Source: Rhodoferax sp. BAB1
GTDB lineage: Bacteria; Pseudomonadota; Gammaproteobacteria; Burkholderiales; Burkholderiaceae_C
Reading direction: 5' to 3'
Length of the DNA: 64,000 nt
NCBI RefSeq assembly: GCF_013334205.1
Contig: NZ_CP054424.1
Span: forward strand, 1,074,001-1,138,000
The notes beneath the pieces are model-generated. The model was not told the origin of the DNA and did not search any database. It worked only from the letters and a program-made list of their open reading frames with translations. Of this stretch, positions 27,801 through 35,446 are shown piece after piece. Made by a program: the position numbers and the translations under genes. Position 1 is the first letter of the stretch; each line of letters starts with the position of its first letter.

Positions 27801-27933
27801 GCTGCCGGCCGTGCGGGCCAAAGCGGACGCGATCGTGGTGGCCGACGGCACCAGTTGCCGCCATCAGATCGCCGATGGTGCGCAGCGCGAGGCGGTGCAT
27901 GTGGCGAAGTTGCTGGCGGGGCAGTTGGCTTAG
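24841..27933 (+). CDS. FAD-linked 2-hydroxyacid dehydrogenase fused to Fe-S CCG oxidoreductase
   Basis: 1030 residues, a GlcD-like plus GlpC/GlcF-like fusion of the YdiJ/Dld-II kind. The FAD-binding PCMH domain is at about residues 60-290 (VPRGGGTSQCGQTVGAG, GNNSCGSRSIAYGNMV). The FAD oxidase C-terminal domain runs to about 560. Ferredoxin-type clusters are CNNNGHCRKFD..CPSYR and CVSCKGCKRDCPTGVD (about 610-700). CCG domains are CCGRTFLSAG and SSCCGMAGSFGYEAEH. It oxidises D-lactate, glycolate or similar acids and passes electrons to quinone. It lies 8 bases after the GntR gene and is likely co-transcribed. A decayed copy of its 3' end lies at 29005-29292. Confidence 0.92.
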   Translation: MNAPLPANVTQASRTYEAVSRLSNEVAGRLAARLRAETRGEVLFSPADRGRYATDASIYQAMPVGVFLPREAADVRLALDICRDLKVPIVPRGGGTSQCGQTVGAGLVIDHSKHMRKILDVNVEQRTARVEPGLVLDHLNADLKKHGLWYPVDVSTSAQATLGGMAGNNSCGSRSIAYGNMVHNVIGAQAWLADGELLNFGRYDQASGRARQIGDYVRGLAGLHRDEIEARWPKVLRRVAGYNLDIFHNQNEKPYTTDGSVNLAHLLVGSEGTLALTRSLCLRLSELPRAKVLGVVNFPTFYQAMDSAQHIVKLGHNMSGGALTAVELVDRTMIELSLQNPAFAPTIRTALAPAINNGKPEAVLLVEFSGASKADIAPKIRELVDLMGELGLPGSVVEMIDDAPQKNLWEVRKAGLNIMMSLRGDGKPVSFIEDCAVPLVHLAEYTNALTEVFRKYGSRGTWYAHASVGTLHVRPILDMRRDGAKKMRAIAEEASELVRKYKGAYSGEHGDGLCRGEWIEWQFGPRLTQAFTQIKEYLDPSNLLSPQRLIDPPKMDDTTLMRFPPSYRVVPIQPALDWSAWNVQADPVTGETTAPGTGGDPALGLAKAVEMCNNNGHCRKFDAGTMCPSYRVTRDEQHLTRGRANTLRLALSGQIEGLDGKDALTSEVVREAMDLCVSCKGCKRDCPTGVDMAKLKVEFLQHYKTKHGHTLKDKLVGQLPDYARHAAKIAPVLNLRDKLPLMAQFSEKLFGFSAKRSLPQWKSRHFFNTPVQSATREEVLAATKPVVLFVDTFNGYFESENAHAALLVLQAAGYAVHVASKVQQDGKHLCCGRTFLSAGMVDQAKVKAREVVDSLLPFAEKGIAIVGLEPSCLLTLRDELLVMGLGEGALQIAKSALLFEEFLAREAKAGQLEAFKAKLKPVSQPVLLHGHCHQKAFAAVTPVMEVLSLIPGAKPELIESSCCGMAGSFGYEAEHYEVSMQMAEANLLPAVRAKADAIVVADGTSCRHQIADGAQREAVHVAKLLAGQLA

Positions 27934-28132
27934 CGAGTTTGATCCGGCAAGGTTCGCTGGATTGGCGGCTGTCGACCCCAGGCGAAAATGCGCTTCGGTC
28001 CAAGGAGGGTCTGATGGGGGATCGTCGGCCAACGGCCAGCCTCGCGAGCATTCCTGAGAGACCTCTTGAGCCGGCGCAGCTGGGAAAGCGGTCAGACACG
28101 ATCACTACCTTGTACGATGGCCCGGGCGCCTC

Positions 28133-28999
28133 ATGCAAATTCACAGATACAACCATTTCGTCGCTGTTTTCCTGTCCGTGGCCCTGCATGCGCTGCTGAT
28201 TGTTTTTGCAGGCAATTTCCTGGGCAGATTCATCAGCAAGCCCGAAGCCCCGAAGGCTGAGGAGGAAGTCGTTTTTCTCGAAGTGACGCCAGCATCACCG
28301 CAGAAAACGCTTTCAACGCCCCCCGACCCAAGCCCGGGCCCGGCACCTGACCCAACACCCGTTTCCAGGATCCAGGCTCCCCAGAAAACTGCGGTGGCCC
28401 TGCCTGCTGTGGACCGTCAGCCGGCGTTCATGGATGCACCCCCCGCACCGACAGCGCAAGAGTGGGCCCTCGCAGCGAACTACACCTTGAAAAACAGCAA
28501 GCGCTACCGGTACACCTGGGGGCAGCAAGTCCGAAGCATGATGGGCAGGGCCATCGAAGGGCCGGACCAGGGCATCGTCCGGTTCCGGATTGAAATAGCC
28601 CCCGACGGGACCTTGGCACGACTGGAAACCTTGTGGACGACCTCGCAGGTGGCCGAAAATCTCGCGCGCAAGGCCATCGAAAACATGCCCCCGCTTCCCC
28701 CGACCCCGACCGGAAAGACCCTGATCTTCGAGAAAACGATTTCGTTCCAACCCTTCGATTCAGACGGTCCGCCCCTGTACAAAAACGACTGCCTGCCCGA
28801 CCCACCGGCGTTCCGCAATCCGTTCATGTGGGACGGCAAATCGCCACAAGTTCGTACTGTTCCTGTGCCCAGCGAAAAACCCGATCCCGCGGCCCTGGAG
28901 GAATGCCTCAAGCAGCTGCCCGAAGATTCCATCGAAGCGGAAGGCGCGCATGACAAGAGACAACTCGAGCAATGGGGTTCGAGCAAGCTGGGCCGCTAG
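28133..28999 (+). CDS. TonB-like protein
   Basis: 288 residues. One N-terminal membrane helix (8-30) is followed by a charged and Pro-rich linker (about 35-105) and a region at about 128-205 resembling the TonB C-terminal fold (GIVRFRIEIAPDGTLARLETLWTTSQ, with pairs of Pro). An extra 80-residue tail has no recognised domain. TonB proteins transfer energy from ExbBD to outer-membrane receptors, but neither exbBD nor a receptor is near. The gene sits between the intact dehydrogenase gene and a decayed copy of its 3' end, suggesting insertion. Confidence 0.6.
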   Translation: MQIHRYNHFVAVFLSVALHALLIVFAGNFLGRFISKPEAPKAEEEVVFLEVTPASPQKTLSTPPDPSPGPAPDPTPVSRIQAPQKTAVALPAVDRQPAFMDAPPAPTAQEWALAANYTLKNSKRYRYTWGQQVRSMMGRAIEGPDQGIVRFRIEIAPDGTLARLETLWTTSQVAENLARKAIENMPPLPPTPTGKTLIFEKTISFQPFDSDGPPLYKNDCLPDPPAFRNPFMWDGKSPQVRTVPVPSEKPDPAALEECLKQLPEDSIEAEGAHDKRQLEQWGSSKLGR

Positions 29000-29004
29000 T
29001 TACG

Positions 29005-29292
29005 AGGCCTTGCCGCCGTCATGCCCGTGATGGAACTGCTAGGCTTGTTCCCTGGCGCTAGGCCCGAGCGCATCGAGTCCAGTCGCTACGGCATGGCCGG
29101 CACTTCGGCTACGAGGCCGAGCACTACGAGGTCTCCATGCAGATGACCTAGGCGGCGCTGCTGCCGGCCGTGCGCGCCAGGGCAGATGTCATCGTGGTGG
29201 ATGATGGTACGAGCTGCCGGCATCAGATTGCCGACGGTGCGCAGCGCGAGGCGCTGCATGTGGCGAAGCTGCTGGCGGGATTGCTGAGTTGA
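29005..29292 (+). pseudogene. Decayed duplicate of the 3' end of the FAD/Fe-S dehydrogenase
   Basis: Matches 27643-27933 over its whole length at roughly four bases in five by eye. Single-base losses occur near 29010 and near 29100, and an in-frame TAG replaces the GAA region at about 29149. The essential SCCGMAG motif is changed to SRYGMAG. The end with LLAGLLS-like coding and a TGA at 29292 is still recognisable. It cannot make a working CCG domain. Confidence 0.85.
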
Positions 29293-29448
29293 GCATTCGT
29301 CCGTCATGCTCAGTCGTTCGATAGTCCCGAGTCTATTTCGACTCATTACGGATAGTCGTGGCGGCATAAGCAGACGTTCAACACCGGGGTGCCTCAGGCG
29401 CATGCAGTGCGGAAGAATTCTGTTTTGCTTCTTTCGCAAACGCTACGC

Positions 29449-30579
29449 TTATTGCCCCGAAGCTTGTTGGAGTTTCCACAAGAAATAGCCATTTTTCTCC
29501 TTGAGTTCTCCCTCATCTTTCAGCTGGGCGAGCTTTTCGAGAACTAGAGCAGCTCCACTTGAGCCAAGGCTTGCGACCATCGTCGCGTCGGGAGCGCCCA
29601 AGAGTGCGGCGCCGTTCAGTCCAATGAGACCGGTCAGCAGTCCTGCCCTTCTCAGGGCTTGAGACCTTTTGATCTTCACTATGGTTTTTCCAACGTCGGC
29701 CAAGGCTGCATCTACAAGATCTCTCTGGATGTGGCGCGCTTCGGCAACGAACCCCTCGGTACCCAGCGCAGCCTTGACGCTAGAGACTGATTCGAGCATC
29801 GCACGACTGAACGATCTGAACTCATCCTGATGTTCTGTCTTGACTCGAGAGATATCCTGGATGTCCAAGCCATCGAGAAACGGAATGTTGAGAGATAGCA
29901 GCGCATGAGTCTGTTCACCACTGAGCCATTCGTAGCGTTGGTGAAAAAATGGCATCGCATTGAAGTAGTCTGGCAAAGACACACCTTCGTTTAGAAATTG
30001 CAGCTCCATTTCCAGGGGAGGAATGAACGGCGCATACACTACATTCCCAGTCTCCATGTACGTGCGGCCCTTACCCGCAATCCAACTGACAAACTGTGGA
30101 GGAATGAGATTCCATGCTCCTCCGACATACGCAGCGTCGTAACCATTGTTAAGCTTCTTGTGTGTACTGGTCCAATACATTGCCGGCTTTTGAAAAAGTG
30201 TTAGCGCTGATGGCTTTAAGTCCTTCAGTTTGTCAATGACCTCGTCGATATAGCCTGGTTTATATCCAGAAACGGGAATGGGAATGTCTTGATACTGCGA
30301 ACTTTCTGAATTCCATTCCCGGGTGTCTCTAATGATCAACGTGTCTGCAAGCAAGAAGAGCCGTTTGGAAAGACTCTCGAATGTTTGAAACTCGGACACG
30401 TTGACTATTAGGCTCAGCCCCGGCTGTGCAGTAAGTGCCGCGGAAAGTGCATTGCTATTCGCCTGATACCAAAACTCGACAAGGCCAGCGAAGTCTTCCG
30501 GATCCTTGCCGGTAAAGTCAAAAAGATCTTGTTGGATACGGGAGAGGAGCATGGCTATTCCAGGAGTCCCCATGGGCAT
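29449..30579 (-). CDS. Protein of unknown function, low-GC accessory gene
   Basis: Not recognised. 376 residues from ATG 30579, or 367 from ATG 30552. Cytosolic-looking, mixed alpha/beta at the N-terminal half, helical from about 245. It has a hydrophobic hairpin-like stretch at about 317-350 (AGLLTGLIGLNGAALLGAP) and ends in KNGYFLWKLQQASG. No signal peptide or metal-binding motif is visible. GC is about 45 per cent in 30301-30360 by count, against 75 per cent in 31441-31500. It lies 9 bases after the next gene upstream, so the two form an operon of foreign character. Confidence 0.7.
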   Translation of the reverse strand: MPMGTPGIAMLLSRIQQDLFDFTGKDPEDFAGLVEFWYQANSNALSAALTAQPGLSLIVNVSEFQTFESLSKRLFLLADTLIIRDTREWNSESSQYQDIPIPVSGYKPGYIDEVIDKLKDLKPSALTLFQKPAMYWTSTHKKLNNGYDAAYVGGAWNLIPPQFVSWIAGKGRTYMETGNVVYAPFIPPLEMELQFLNEGVSLPDYFNAMPFFHQRYEWLSGEQTHALLSLNIPFLDGLDIQDISRVKTEHQDEFRSFSRAMLESVSSVKAALGTEGFVAEARHIQRDLVDAALADVGKTIVKIKRSQALRRAGLLTGLIGLNGAALLGAPDATMVASLGSSGAALVLEKLAQLKDEGELKEKNGYFLWKLQQASGQ

Positions 30580-30588
30580 GGGCAGGGG

Positions 30589-31092
30589 TTAGGTCATGTG
30601 GTCAGGTCTTGTTTTGTTTGTTGGGGTAGGAATCCTTTTCCGCACGGGCTTCGCTTTGTGTGACAGATATACGAAGAGTTCCAGAGGAGCCTGACCTGGT
30701 AGACCAAATAGGACCTCTTGGTCGGCTCGGCAACTCCATACTTCACCTGGCCGCAGAACGTAAGGCAATTTGTTTCCATAGTGCGGTACGAAGGTTGGTC
30801 CTGACTGCGATACGGTACCTTTCTTCAATGCTTTCTGGGCCTCGATGCCCATGATCGTCGTTGGCATACTCCCAACGTTAGATAGCTCGATATGGAGATA
30901 TGACTTAAGTTCTTGCGAGACGCCATGCTCGGTGGATTTTTCCCGGACTACTTCACTGTCTGGGTACCAAGTATTGGCTCGAACAACTAACCGAACAATC
31001 GCTGTGCTTCGTGCCCACTTGACCACATCCCAGATCAGGACGGTAGTGGCAACGATAGCTCCCCACCATGCAATGAAGTAAGTGCTGTCCAT
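30589..31092 (-). CDS. Small membrane-anchored protein of unknown function
   Basis: Not recognised. 167 residues from ATG 31092, which has GGGGAGG 6 bases upstream; an earlier start at 31125 is less likely. One N-terminal membrane helix (about 5-25, YFIAWWGAIVATTVLIWDVV) is followed by a soluble beta-rich domain with LHIELSNVGSMPTTIMGIE and YVLRPGEVWSCRADQEVL, and a basic Pro/Lys-rich tail. The overall look, an anchor followed by an immunoglobulin-like domain, is shared by many small proteins of accessory islands. First gene of the low-GC pair. Confidence 0.7.
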   Translation of the reverse strand: MDSTYFIAWWGAIVATTVLIWDVVKWARSTAIVRLVVRANTWYPDSEVVREKSTEHGVSQELKSYLHIELSNVGSMPTTIMGIEAQKALKKGTVSQSGPTFVPHYGNKLPYVLRPGEVWSCRADQEVLFGLPGQAPLELFVYLSHKAKPVRKRIPTPTNKTRPDHMT

Positions 31093-31331
31093 GTTGACCT
31101 CCCCATGTGACGCGACGCAGCACATGGAACTGGCCGCTGAATCGTGTCGTTGTGATTTGGCGTCTTTTATGTGACGGGACGCTCTATTGCCAGCATAAGT
31201 ATGTCACTAAGGCAGATCGTGCCCGTAGATTTTCGATTTCTGACGAGTTAAGGCGCAGGCCTTGCCTTATCCATTGGCATGTGGCCACGCTGCCCGCAAT
31301 TCAGCGGGATGATTGCAGGACTATCGACGGA
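31093..31331. other. Gene-free stretch between the low-GC pair and plsC-like gene
   Basis: 239 bases with mixed composition. It would hold the promoter of the low-GC operon. I see no open frame, repeat or clear hairpin in it. Confidence 0.5.
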
Positions 31332-32225
31332 TCAGCCGCGCAGCAGCACGTTGATCTGCGCGTCCTTCTCCTCCCAGATGCCAGCCAGCCAGCGGTGGAA
31401 CTGGCCGCGAAATTCCGGGTCGTCCTCGTAATCCCCCGTGCCGAACTCGGCCGGGATCGGCAGTTGCCGCGCACGCACGATCACCCTGGGCGTGCGGCCG
31501 CAGAGGAACTGCCAGAAGGTGGGGGCGCCGGCGGGGTAGACGATGGTCACGTCGATCATGGCGTGGAACTGGTCGCCCATGGCGTTGAGCGCCAGCGCCA
31601 GGGCGCCGGCCTTGGGCTTGAGCAGGTGGCGGTAGGGCGAGCCCGAGGCCTGGTGCTTGGCCGGCGTGAAACGCGTGCCTTCGGCAAAGTTCATCACGCT
31701 GGTGGGCACGCGGGCGAACTTCTGGCAGGCGCGGCGGGTGGTCTCGCGGTCCTGCCGGCGCAGGTCCGGGTTCTTGCGCAGGGCGGCCTTGCCGTGCCGG
31801 CGCATGAAGGGGAAGTCCAGCGCCCACCAGGCCAGGCCGATCACCGGCACGTAGATGAGCTGCTGCTTCAGGAAGAACTTGAGCATGGGGATGCGCCGGT
31901 TCATCACGTGCTGCAGCACGAAGATGTCCACCCAGGACTGGTGGTTGCAGTTCACCAGGTACCAGCCCTGGTAGGGCAGTTCGGCCACACCCTGCACATC
32001 CCAGCTGGTTTTTTGCGTGAGCCGCATCCAGCCGCTGTTGCAGGCGATCCAGGCGGTGGCGATCGCGTTGAGTGCCGGGTCGATGGCCTGGCGCACGGCC
32101 TGGAAGGGCAGCACCAGCTTGAGCAGGGCCAGCGCAAACAGCAGCGCGCACCAGAACAGCGTGTTGATCCCCAACAGCAGGGAGGCGAGGATACCCTTGA
32201 CGAGGGATGGCAGGAAGCTGAGCAT
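31332..32225 (-). CDS. 1-acyl-glycerol-3-phosphate acyltransferase family protein (YihG-like)
   Basis: Membrane lysophospholipid acyltransferase of 297 residues. One or two N-terminal helices (about 8-45) are followed by the PlsC domain: NHQSWVDIFVLQ (NHxxxxD catalytic motif), FMRRHGKAALRKNP, FAEGTRF (the FPEGTR-type substrate motif with Ala for Pro) and IVYPAG. It resembles E. coli YihG more than PlsC, being longer and having the LclYt-like spacing. It would transfer an acyl group to a lysophospholipid. Monocistronic by spacing. Confidence 0.87.
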   Translation of the reverse strand: MLSFLPSLVKGILASLLLGINTLFWCALLFALALLKLVLPFQAVRQAIDPALNAIATAWIACNSGWMRLTQKTSWDVQGVAELPYQGWYLVNCNHQSWVDIFVLQHVMNRRIPMLKFFLKQQLIYVPVIGLAWWALDFPFMRRHGKAALRKNPDLRRQDRETTRRACQKFARVPTSVMNFAEGTRFTPAKHQASGSPYRHLLKPKAGALALALNAMGDQFHAMIDVTIVYPAGAPTFWQFLCGRTPRVIVRARQLPIPAEFGTGDYEDDPEFRGQFHRWLAGIWEEKDAQINVLLRG

Positions 32226-32473
32226 GGGATGGTGAGTAGGCGGGGGGAGGGGGCCGTTGCTGGCCCAAGGGCTGCGCGGCTGCAGCGATGGGCCATTGTG
32301 CGCCTGTGCCGGCGGCAGACTCTGCGTTAGATCAGCAATTCCCCAATTCCCCTGGGTTCGTGCACCGCTTGGCTACCCGGGCGCGGGCAAGCGGACCATA
32401 ATCACCCACAGGGGGCTGGCGCCTGTGGCGCCGGCCTGGTTGGGTTGACTTACACAAGACACAGAAGCTGACG

Positions 32474-33736
32474 ATGAAACGCCTGGATGATTTCCGTTTG
32501 CGCATGGGCCAGCAGGAGCTGGTGCCCCTCATGATCGGTGGCATGGGGGTGGACATCTCCTCGGCCGACCTGGCGCTGGAGGCGGCCCGCCTGGGCGGGG
32601 TGGGCCATATTTCCGATGCCATGGTCAAGACGGTGAGTGACCGCCGTTACAAGACCAAGTTCGTCAAGGCCAAGCAGGCCCTGTACCAGTACAACGTCGA
32701 ATCAGCCGACAAGTCGGCCGTGAAGTTCGACCTGGGGGACCTGGCCGAGGCCACGCGCCTGCACGTGGGCAAGACCATGGAGCGCAAGACCGGCGGCGGC
32801 CAGGTCTTCATTAACTGCATGGAAAAGCTCACGATGAACGCGCCCAGGGAAACGCTCAGCGTGCGCATGAACAGCGCGCTGGACGCGGGCATCGACGGCA
32901 TCACCCTGGCGGCCGGCCTGCACCTGGGTTCCTTCGCGCTGATCGAGGGCAACCCGCGTTTTCGTGATGCCAAGCTGGGCATCATCGTCTCTTCGCTGCG
33001 CGCCCTGCAGCTCTTCCTGAAAAAGAACAGCCGCCTGGACCGCCTGCCCGACTACGTGGTGGTGGAAGGCCCGCTGGCCGGCGGCCACCTGGGCTTTGGC
33101 ATGGACTGGGCCCAGTACGACCTGGCCACCATCGTGGCCGAGATCCTGGCCTACCTGAAGCAGGAGCAGCTCAGCATCCCCGTCATCCCCGCGGGCGGCA
33201 TCTTCACCGGCAGCGACGCGGTGCGTTTCCTGGAGATGGGCGCGGCCGGCGTGCAGGTGGCCACGCGCTTCACCGTCACGCGCGAATGCGGCCTGCCCGA
33301 CGACATCAAGCAGGAATACTTCAAGGCCAATGAAGAGGACATCGAGGTCAACGAGATCTCGCCCACCGGTTACCCCATGCGCATGATCAAGGGCAGCCCG
33401 GGCATCGGCGACGGCATCCGCCCGAACTGCGAGGCCTACGGCTACCTGCTGGACGCCAAGGGCAAGTGCGCCTACATCGACGCCTACAACCGCGAAGTGG
33501 CGGCCCATCCCGGTGAGCGCAAGGTCAAGGTGTGGGACAAGACCTGCCTGTGCACCCACATGCGCAACTTCGACATCTGGACCTGCGGCCAGCTGGCCTG
33601 GCGCCTGAAGGACACCAGCCTGCGCCACGCCGACGGCAGCTACCAGCTGCTCAGCGCGCAGCATGTGTTCGAGGACTACCAGTTCAGCACCGACAACCAG
33701 GTGCGCCTGCCGGTGGCCCAGACGATAGCGAACTGA
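32474..33736 (+). CDS. Nitronate monooxygenase family flavoprotein
   Basis: FMN TIM-barrel protein of 420 residues. Features are MIGGMGVDISSADLALEAARLGGVGHIS near the N-terminus, VVEGPLAGGHLGFGM at the flavin/substrate site, VIPAGGIFTGSDAVRFLEMGAAGVQVATRF for the phosphate site, and a Cys-rich C-terminal part (CEAYGYLLDAKGKC, DKTCLCTHMRNFDIWTCG). Nitronate monooxygenases oxidise nitronates; this long form could have another substrate. Its own promoter region is 248 bases upstream of unremarkable sequence. Confidence 0.85.
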   Translation: MKRLDDFRLRMGQQELVPLMIGGMGVDISSADLALEAARLGGVGHISDAMVKTVSDRRYKTKFVKAKQALYQYNVESADKSAVKFDLGDLAEATRLHVGKTMERKTGGGQVFINCMEKLTMNAPRETLSVRMNSALDAGIDGITLAAGLHLGSFALIEGNPRFRDAKLGIIVSSLRALQLFLKKNSRLDRLPDYVVVEGPLAGGHLGFGMDWAQYDLATIVAEILAYLKQEQLSIPVIPAGGIFTGSDAVRFLEMGAAGVQVATRFTVTRECGLPDDIKQEYFKANEEDIEVNEISPTGYPMRMIKGSPGIGDGIRPNCEAYGYLLDAKGKCAYIDAYNREVAAHPGERKVKVWDKTCLCTHMRNFDIWTCGQLAWRLKDTSLRHADGSYQLLSAQHVFEDYQFSTDNQVRLPVAQTIAN

Positions 33737-33825
33737 ACGGCCCTGGTGCTGGTGGCCCCGGCAAAAGTGCCTAGAATTTAAGCGGCCTGAGTTGAGTGGT
33801 TTCACCCTACACCCGGAGGTGCAGC

Positions 33826-34263
33826 ATGTACAAACGAATCCTGCTTGCGTACGACGGTTCTGCGCCCGGTCAGCAGGCCCTGCTGGACAGCCGCGAAATC
33901 GCGCAGTGGAGCCAGGCCGAGCTGACGCTCATCGCCGTGATGCCGCTGCCCATCGTCACCATGGGGCCCGAGGGCGGTGTGTATGACGACTCCCTGGAAG
34001 AAAGCGAAAAGCAGCGTTACCAGGCCATCCTCGACGCCGGTTTGCGCCGGCTGAAGGAGGCGGGCATGAGCGCCCGCGGCGAAGTGGTGAAAGGGGACCC
34101 GGTGCGCGAACTGGCCCGCACCGCCAGCCGCATCGGGGCCGACCTGATCGTGGTGGGGCACAGGCATCTGGACGGCTGGGCGGCGCGCTGGTGGCAGGGC
34201 TCCGTCTCCAAGGCCCTGATCGAGCACGCACCCTGCAGCGTGCTGGTGGTGATCACGCACTGA
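33826..34263 (+). CDS. Universal stress protein A family protein
   Basis: Cytoplasmic alpha/beta protein of 145 residues. It starts MYKRILLAYDGSAPGQQAL and has the nucleotide-site region VVGHRHLDGWAARWWQGSVSKAL. The usual G-2x-G-9x-G(S/T) ATP motif is altered: the second Gly is His, so ATP binding is uncertain. GGAGGTGCAGC before ATG 33826 fixes the start. It lies 89 bases after the nitronate monooxygenase gene. Such proteins help survival in stress; no partner is indicated here. Confidence 0.88.
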   Translation: MYKRILLAYDGSAPGQQALLDSREIAQWSQAELTLIAVMPLPIVTMGPEGGVYDDSLEESEKQRYQAILDAGLRRLKEAGMSARGEVVKGDPVRELARTASRIGADLIVVGHRHLDGWAARWWQGSVSKALIEHAPCSVLVVITH

Positions 34264-34341
34264 ACACCCCTCGCGGCAAGTCCCCACAAGTCTGCCGGGT
34301 CGCCAGCCGCTTGTATCCTTCTTGCCAGAAGAGGAGGAGGC

Positions 34342-34635
34342 ATGGCGCAATTGCAAATCCACCGCGCGCACCAGCTGGGCTGGGAGGGCGCACGCCGGCT
34401 GGCGCAGGGCTGGCGGGTGCAGGCCGAGCAGGCCTATGGCCTGCAGTGCACGCAGGAAAGTGGCGAGCATCAGGAGAGCATTTCCTTCGCGCGTCCCGGG
34501 CTCAGCGGCCGTCTGCTGGTGAGCGCCGGGGCGTTCGAGCTTGAGGCCCGCCTGGGTTTTCTGCTCAGCGCCTACCGCGATCGCATCGAGTCCGAATTGC
34601 AGCAGCGGCTGGACCAGCAGCTCGGGCCGCGCTGA
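34342..34635 (+). CDS. PHA granule-associated regulator-like small protein
   Basis: 97 residues matching the polyhydroxyalkanoic acid system protein family: HQLGWEGARRLAQGWRVQAEQAYGLQC, FARPGLSGRLLVSAGAFELEARLGFLLSAYRDRIESEL. These proteins are coded with PHA synthesis genes in many bacteria and are thought to act at granules; exact role is unclear. GAGGAGGC precedes ATG 34342. It faces the convergent TetR gene and no phaC gene is in the window. Confidence 0.8.
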   Translation: MAQLQIHRAHQLGWEGARRLAQGWRVQAEQAYGLQCTQESGEHQESISFARPGLSGRLLVSAGAFELEARLGFLLSAYRDRIESELQQRLDQQLGPR

Positions 34636-34638
34636 GCT

Positions 34639-35274
34639 TCAGCGTGCGCTCAGGCCCTGGAAGCAGGTGCGCAGCACCATGTCGATGATCTGCTCGTCAT
34701 CGAACTGGCCCGTGCTCTTGAGGAAACCCAGCACCGGGTCGCAGGCCCGCGCATAGAGGGTGTAGAGCACCACCACCGAGGGCAGGCCGCGGTCCAGGCT
34801 GCCGTCGGCCTGGGCCGCCTCGATCCAGGCACCCAGCCTGTCGCTGACTTCCATCAGGCGGTCCAGATAGCCCTGGTGGCTCATGAGCGCAGCGCGCAGG
34901 CTGGAGTTGGCGCTGGGCAGGGTGGGCATGGCGCCGGCCAGCTGCGTCTGCAGCGTCCAGCGCGCCACCGCCTGCAGACGCTGCAGCGGTGTCTGCGTGG
35001 GATCGAGTCCTTCGATATGCGCCAGCGCGCGCTCCAGCACACGCACCATGGCGGCGGCGGCCAGGTCCTCCTTGCTGGGGAAGTGGCGGTAGAGGCTGGC
35101 CTTGGCAATGCCGACCTCGGCCGCAACCGCATCCACCGTCATGGCGTCGAACCCCTTTTCCGCGAGCAGGCGATTGACCGCCTCGACGATGGCGTCTTCG
35201 CGCGCCAGGTGCATCTGCTCGCGAAAGCTGCGCTTGGCTGCGGGTGGGGGTGACTTCAGGGCGGTGGGGCTCAT
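34639..35274 (-). CDS. TetR-family transcriptional regulator
   Basis: 211 residues. N-terminal TetR helix-turn-helix (about 24-72): REDAIVEAVNRLLAEKGFDAMTVDAVAAEVGIAKASLYRHFPSKEDLAAAA. A helical ligand domain follows, ending RTCFQGLSAR, which recalls the TetR_C subgroup with short AefR-like proteins. It is divergent from the fasciclin gene. The 172-bp gap contains two inverted-repeat candidates, so it probably represses both itself and that gene. Ligand unknown. Confidence 0.88.
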   Translation of the reverse strand: MSPTALKSPPPAAKRSFREQMHLAREDAIVEAVNRLLAEKGFDAMTVDAVAAEVGIAKASLYRHFPSKEDLAAAAMVRVLERALAHIEGLDPTQTPLQRLQAVARWTLQTQLAGAMPTLPSANSSLRAALMSHQGYLDRLMEVSDRLGAWIEAAQADGSLDRGLPSVVVLYTLYARACDPVLGFLKSTGQFDDEQIIDMVLRTCFQGLSAR

Positions 35275-35320
35275 GGTGCTTGTTTGGGGTCGTGGTCAGG
35301 CCTGGATGGACTATATCCAC

Positions 35321-35350
35321 ACTGACTGGTTTGTTATTATACCGATCAGT
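35321..35350. promoter_or_regulatory. TetR operator candidate 1 (imperfect inverted repeat)
   Basis: ACTGACTGGT and ACCGATCAGT match as inverted arms at 8 of 10 positions, with a 10-base AT-rich centre. It lies 47 bases before the TetR start codon. Confidence 0.5.
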
Positions 35351-35360
35351 ATCAAATAAT

Positions 35361-35370
35361 ACCAATTGGT
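35361..35370. promoter_or_regulatory. TetR operator candidate 2
   Basis: ACCAATTGGT, a perfect 10-bp palindrome inside a wider AT-rich near-palindrome (AATAAT left, ATTATT right). It sits between the TetR and fasciclin genes. Confidence 0.5.
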
Positions 35371-35446
35371 TATTATTCGTCTGCGTTCCCCGGAACGTAC
35401 CCCTTTCCGGGGATCCAACCCGTCTCACCAAACTATGGAGCTGAAG

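Noticed and set aside
29005..29292. Short functional gene in the region after the TonB-like gene
   Set aside because: Reads as a frame-broken copy of the dehydrogenase 3' end, not as a new gene.
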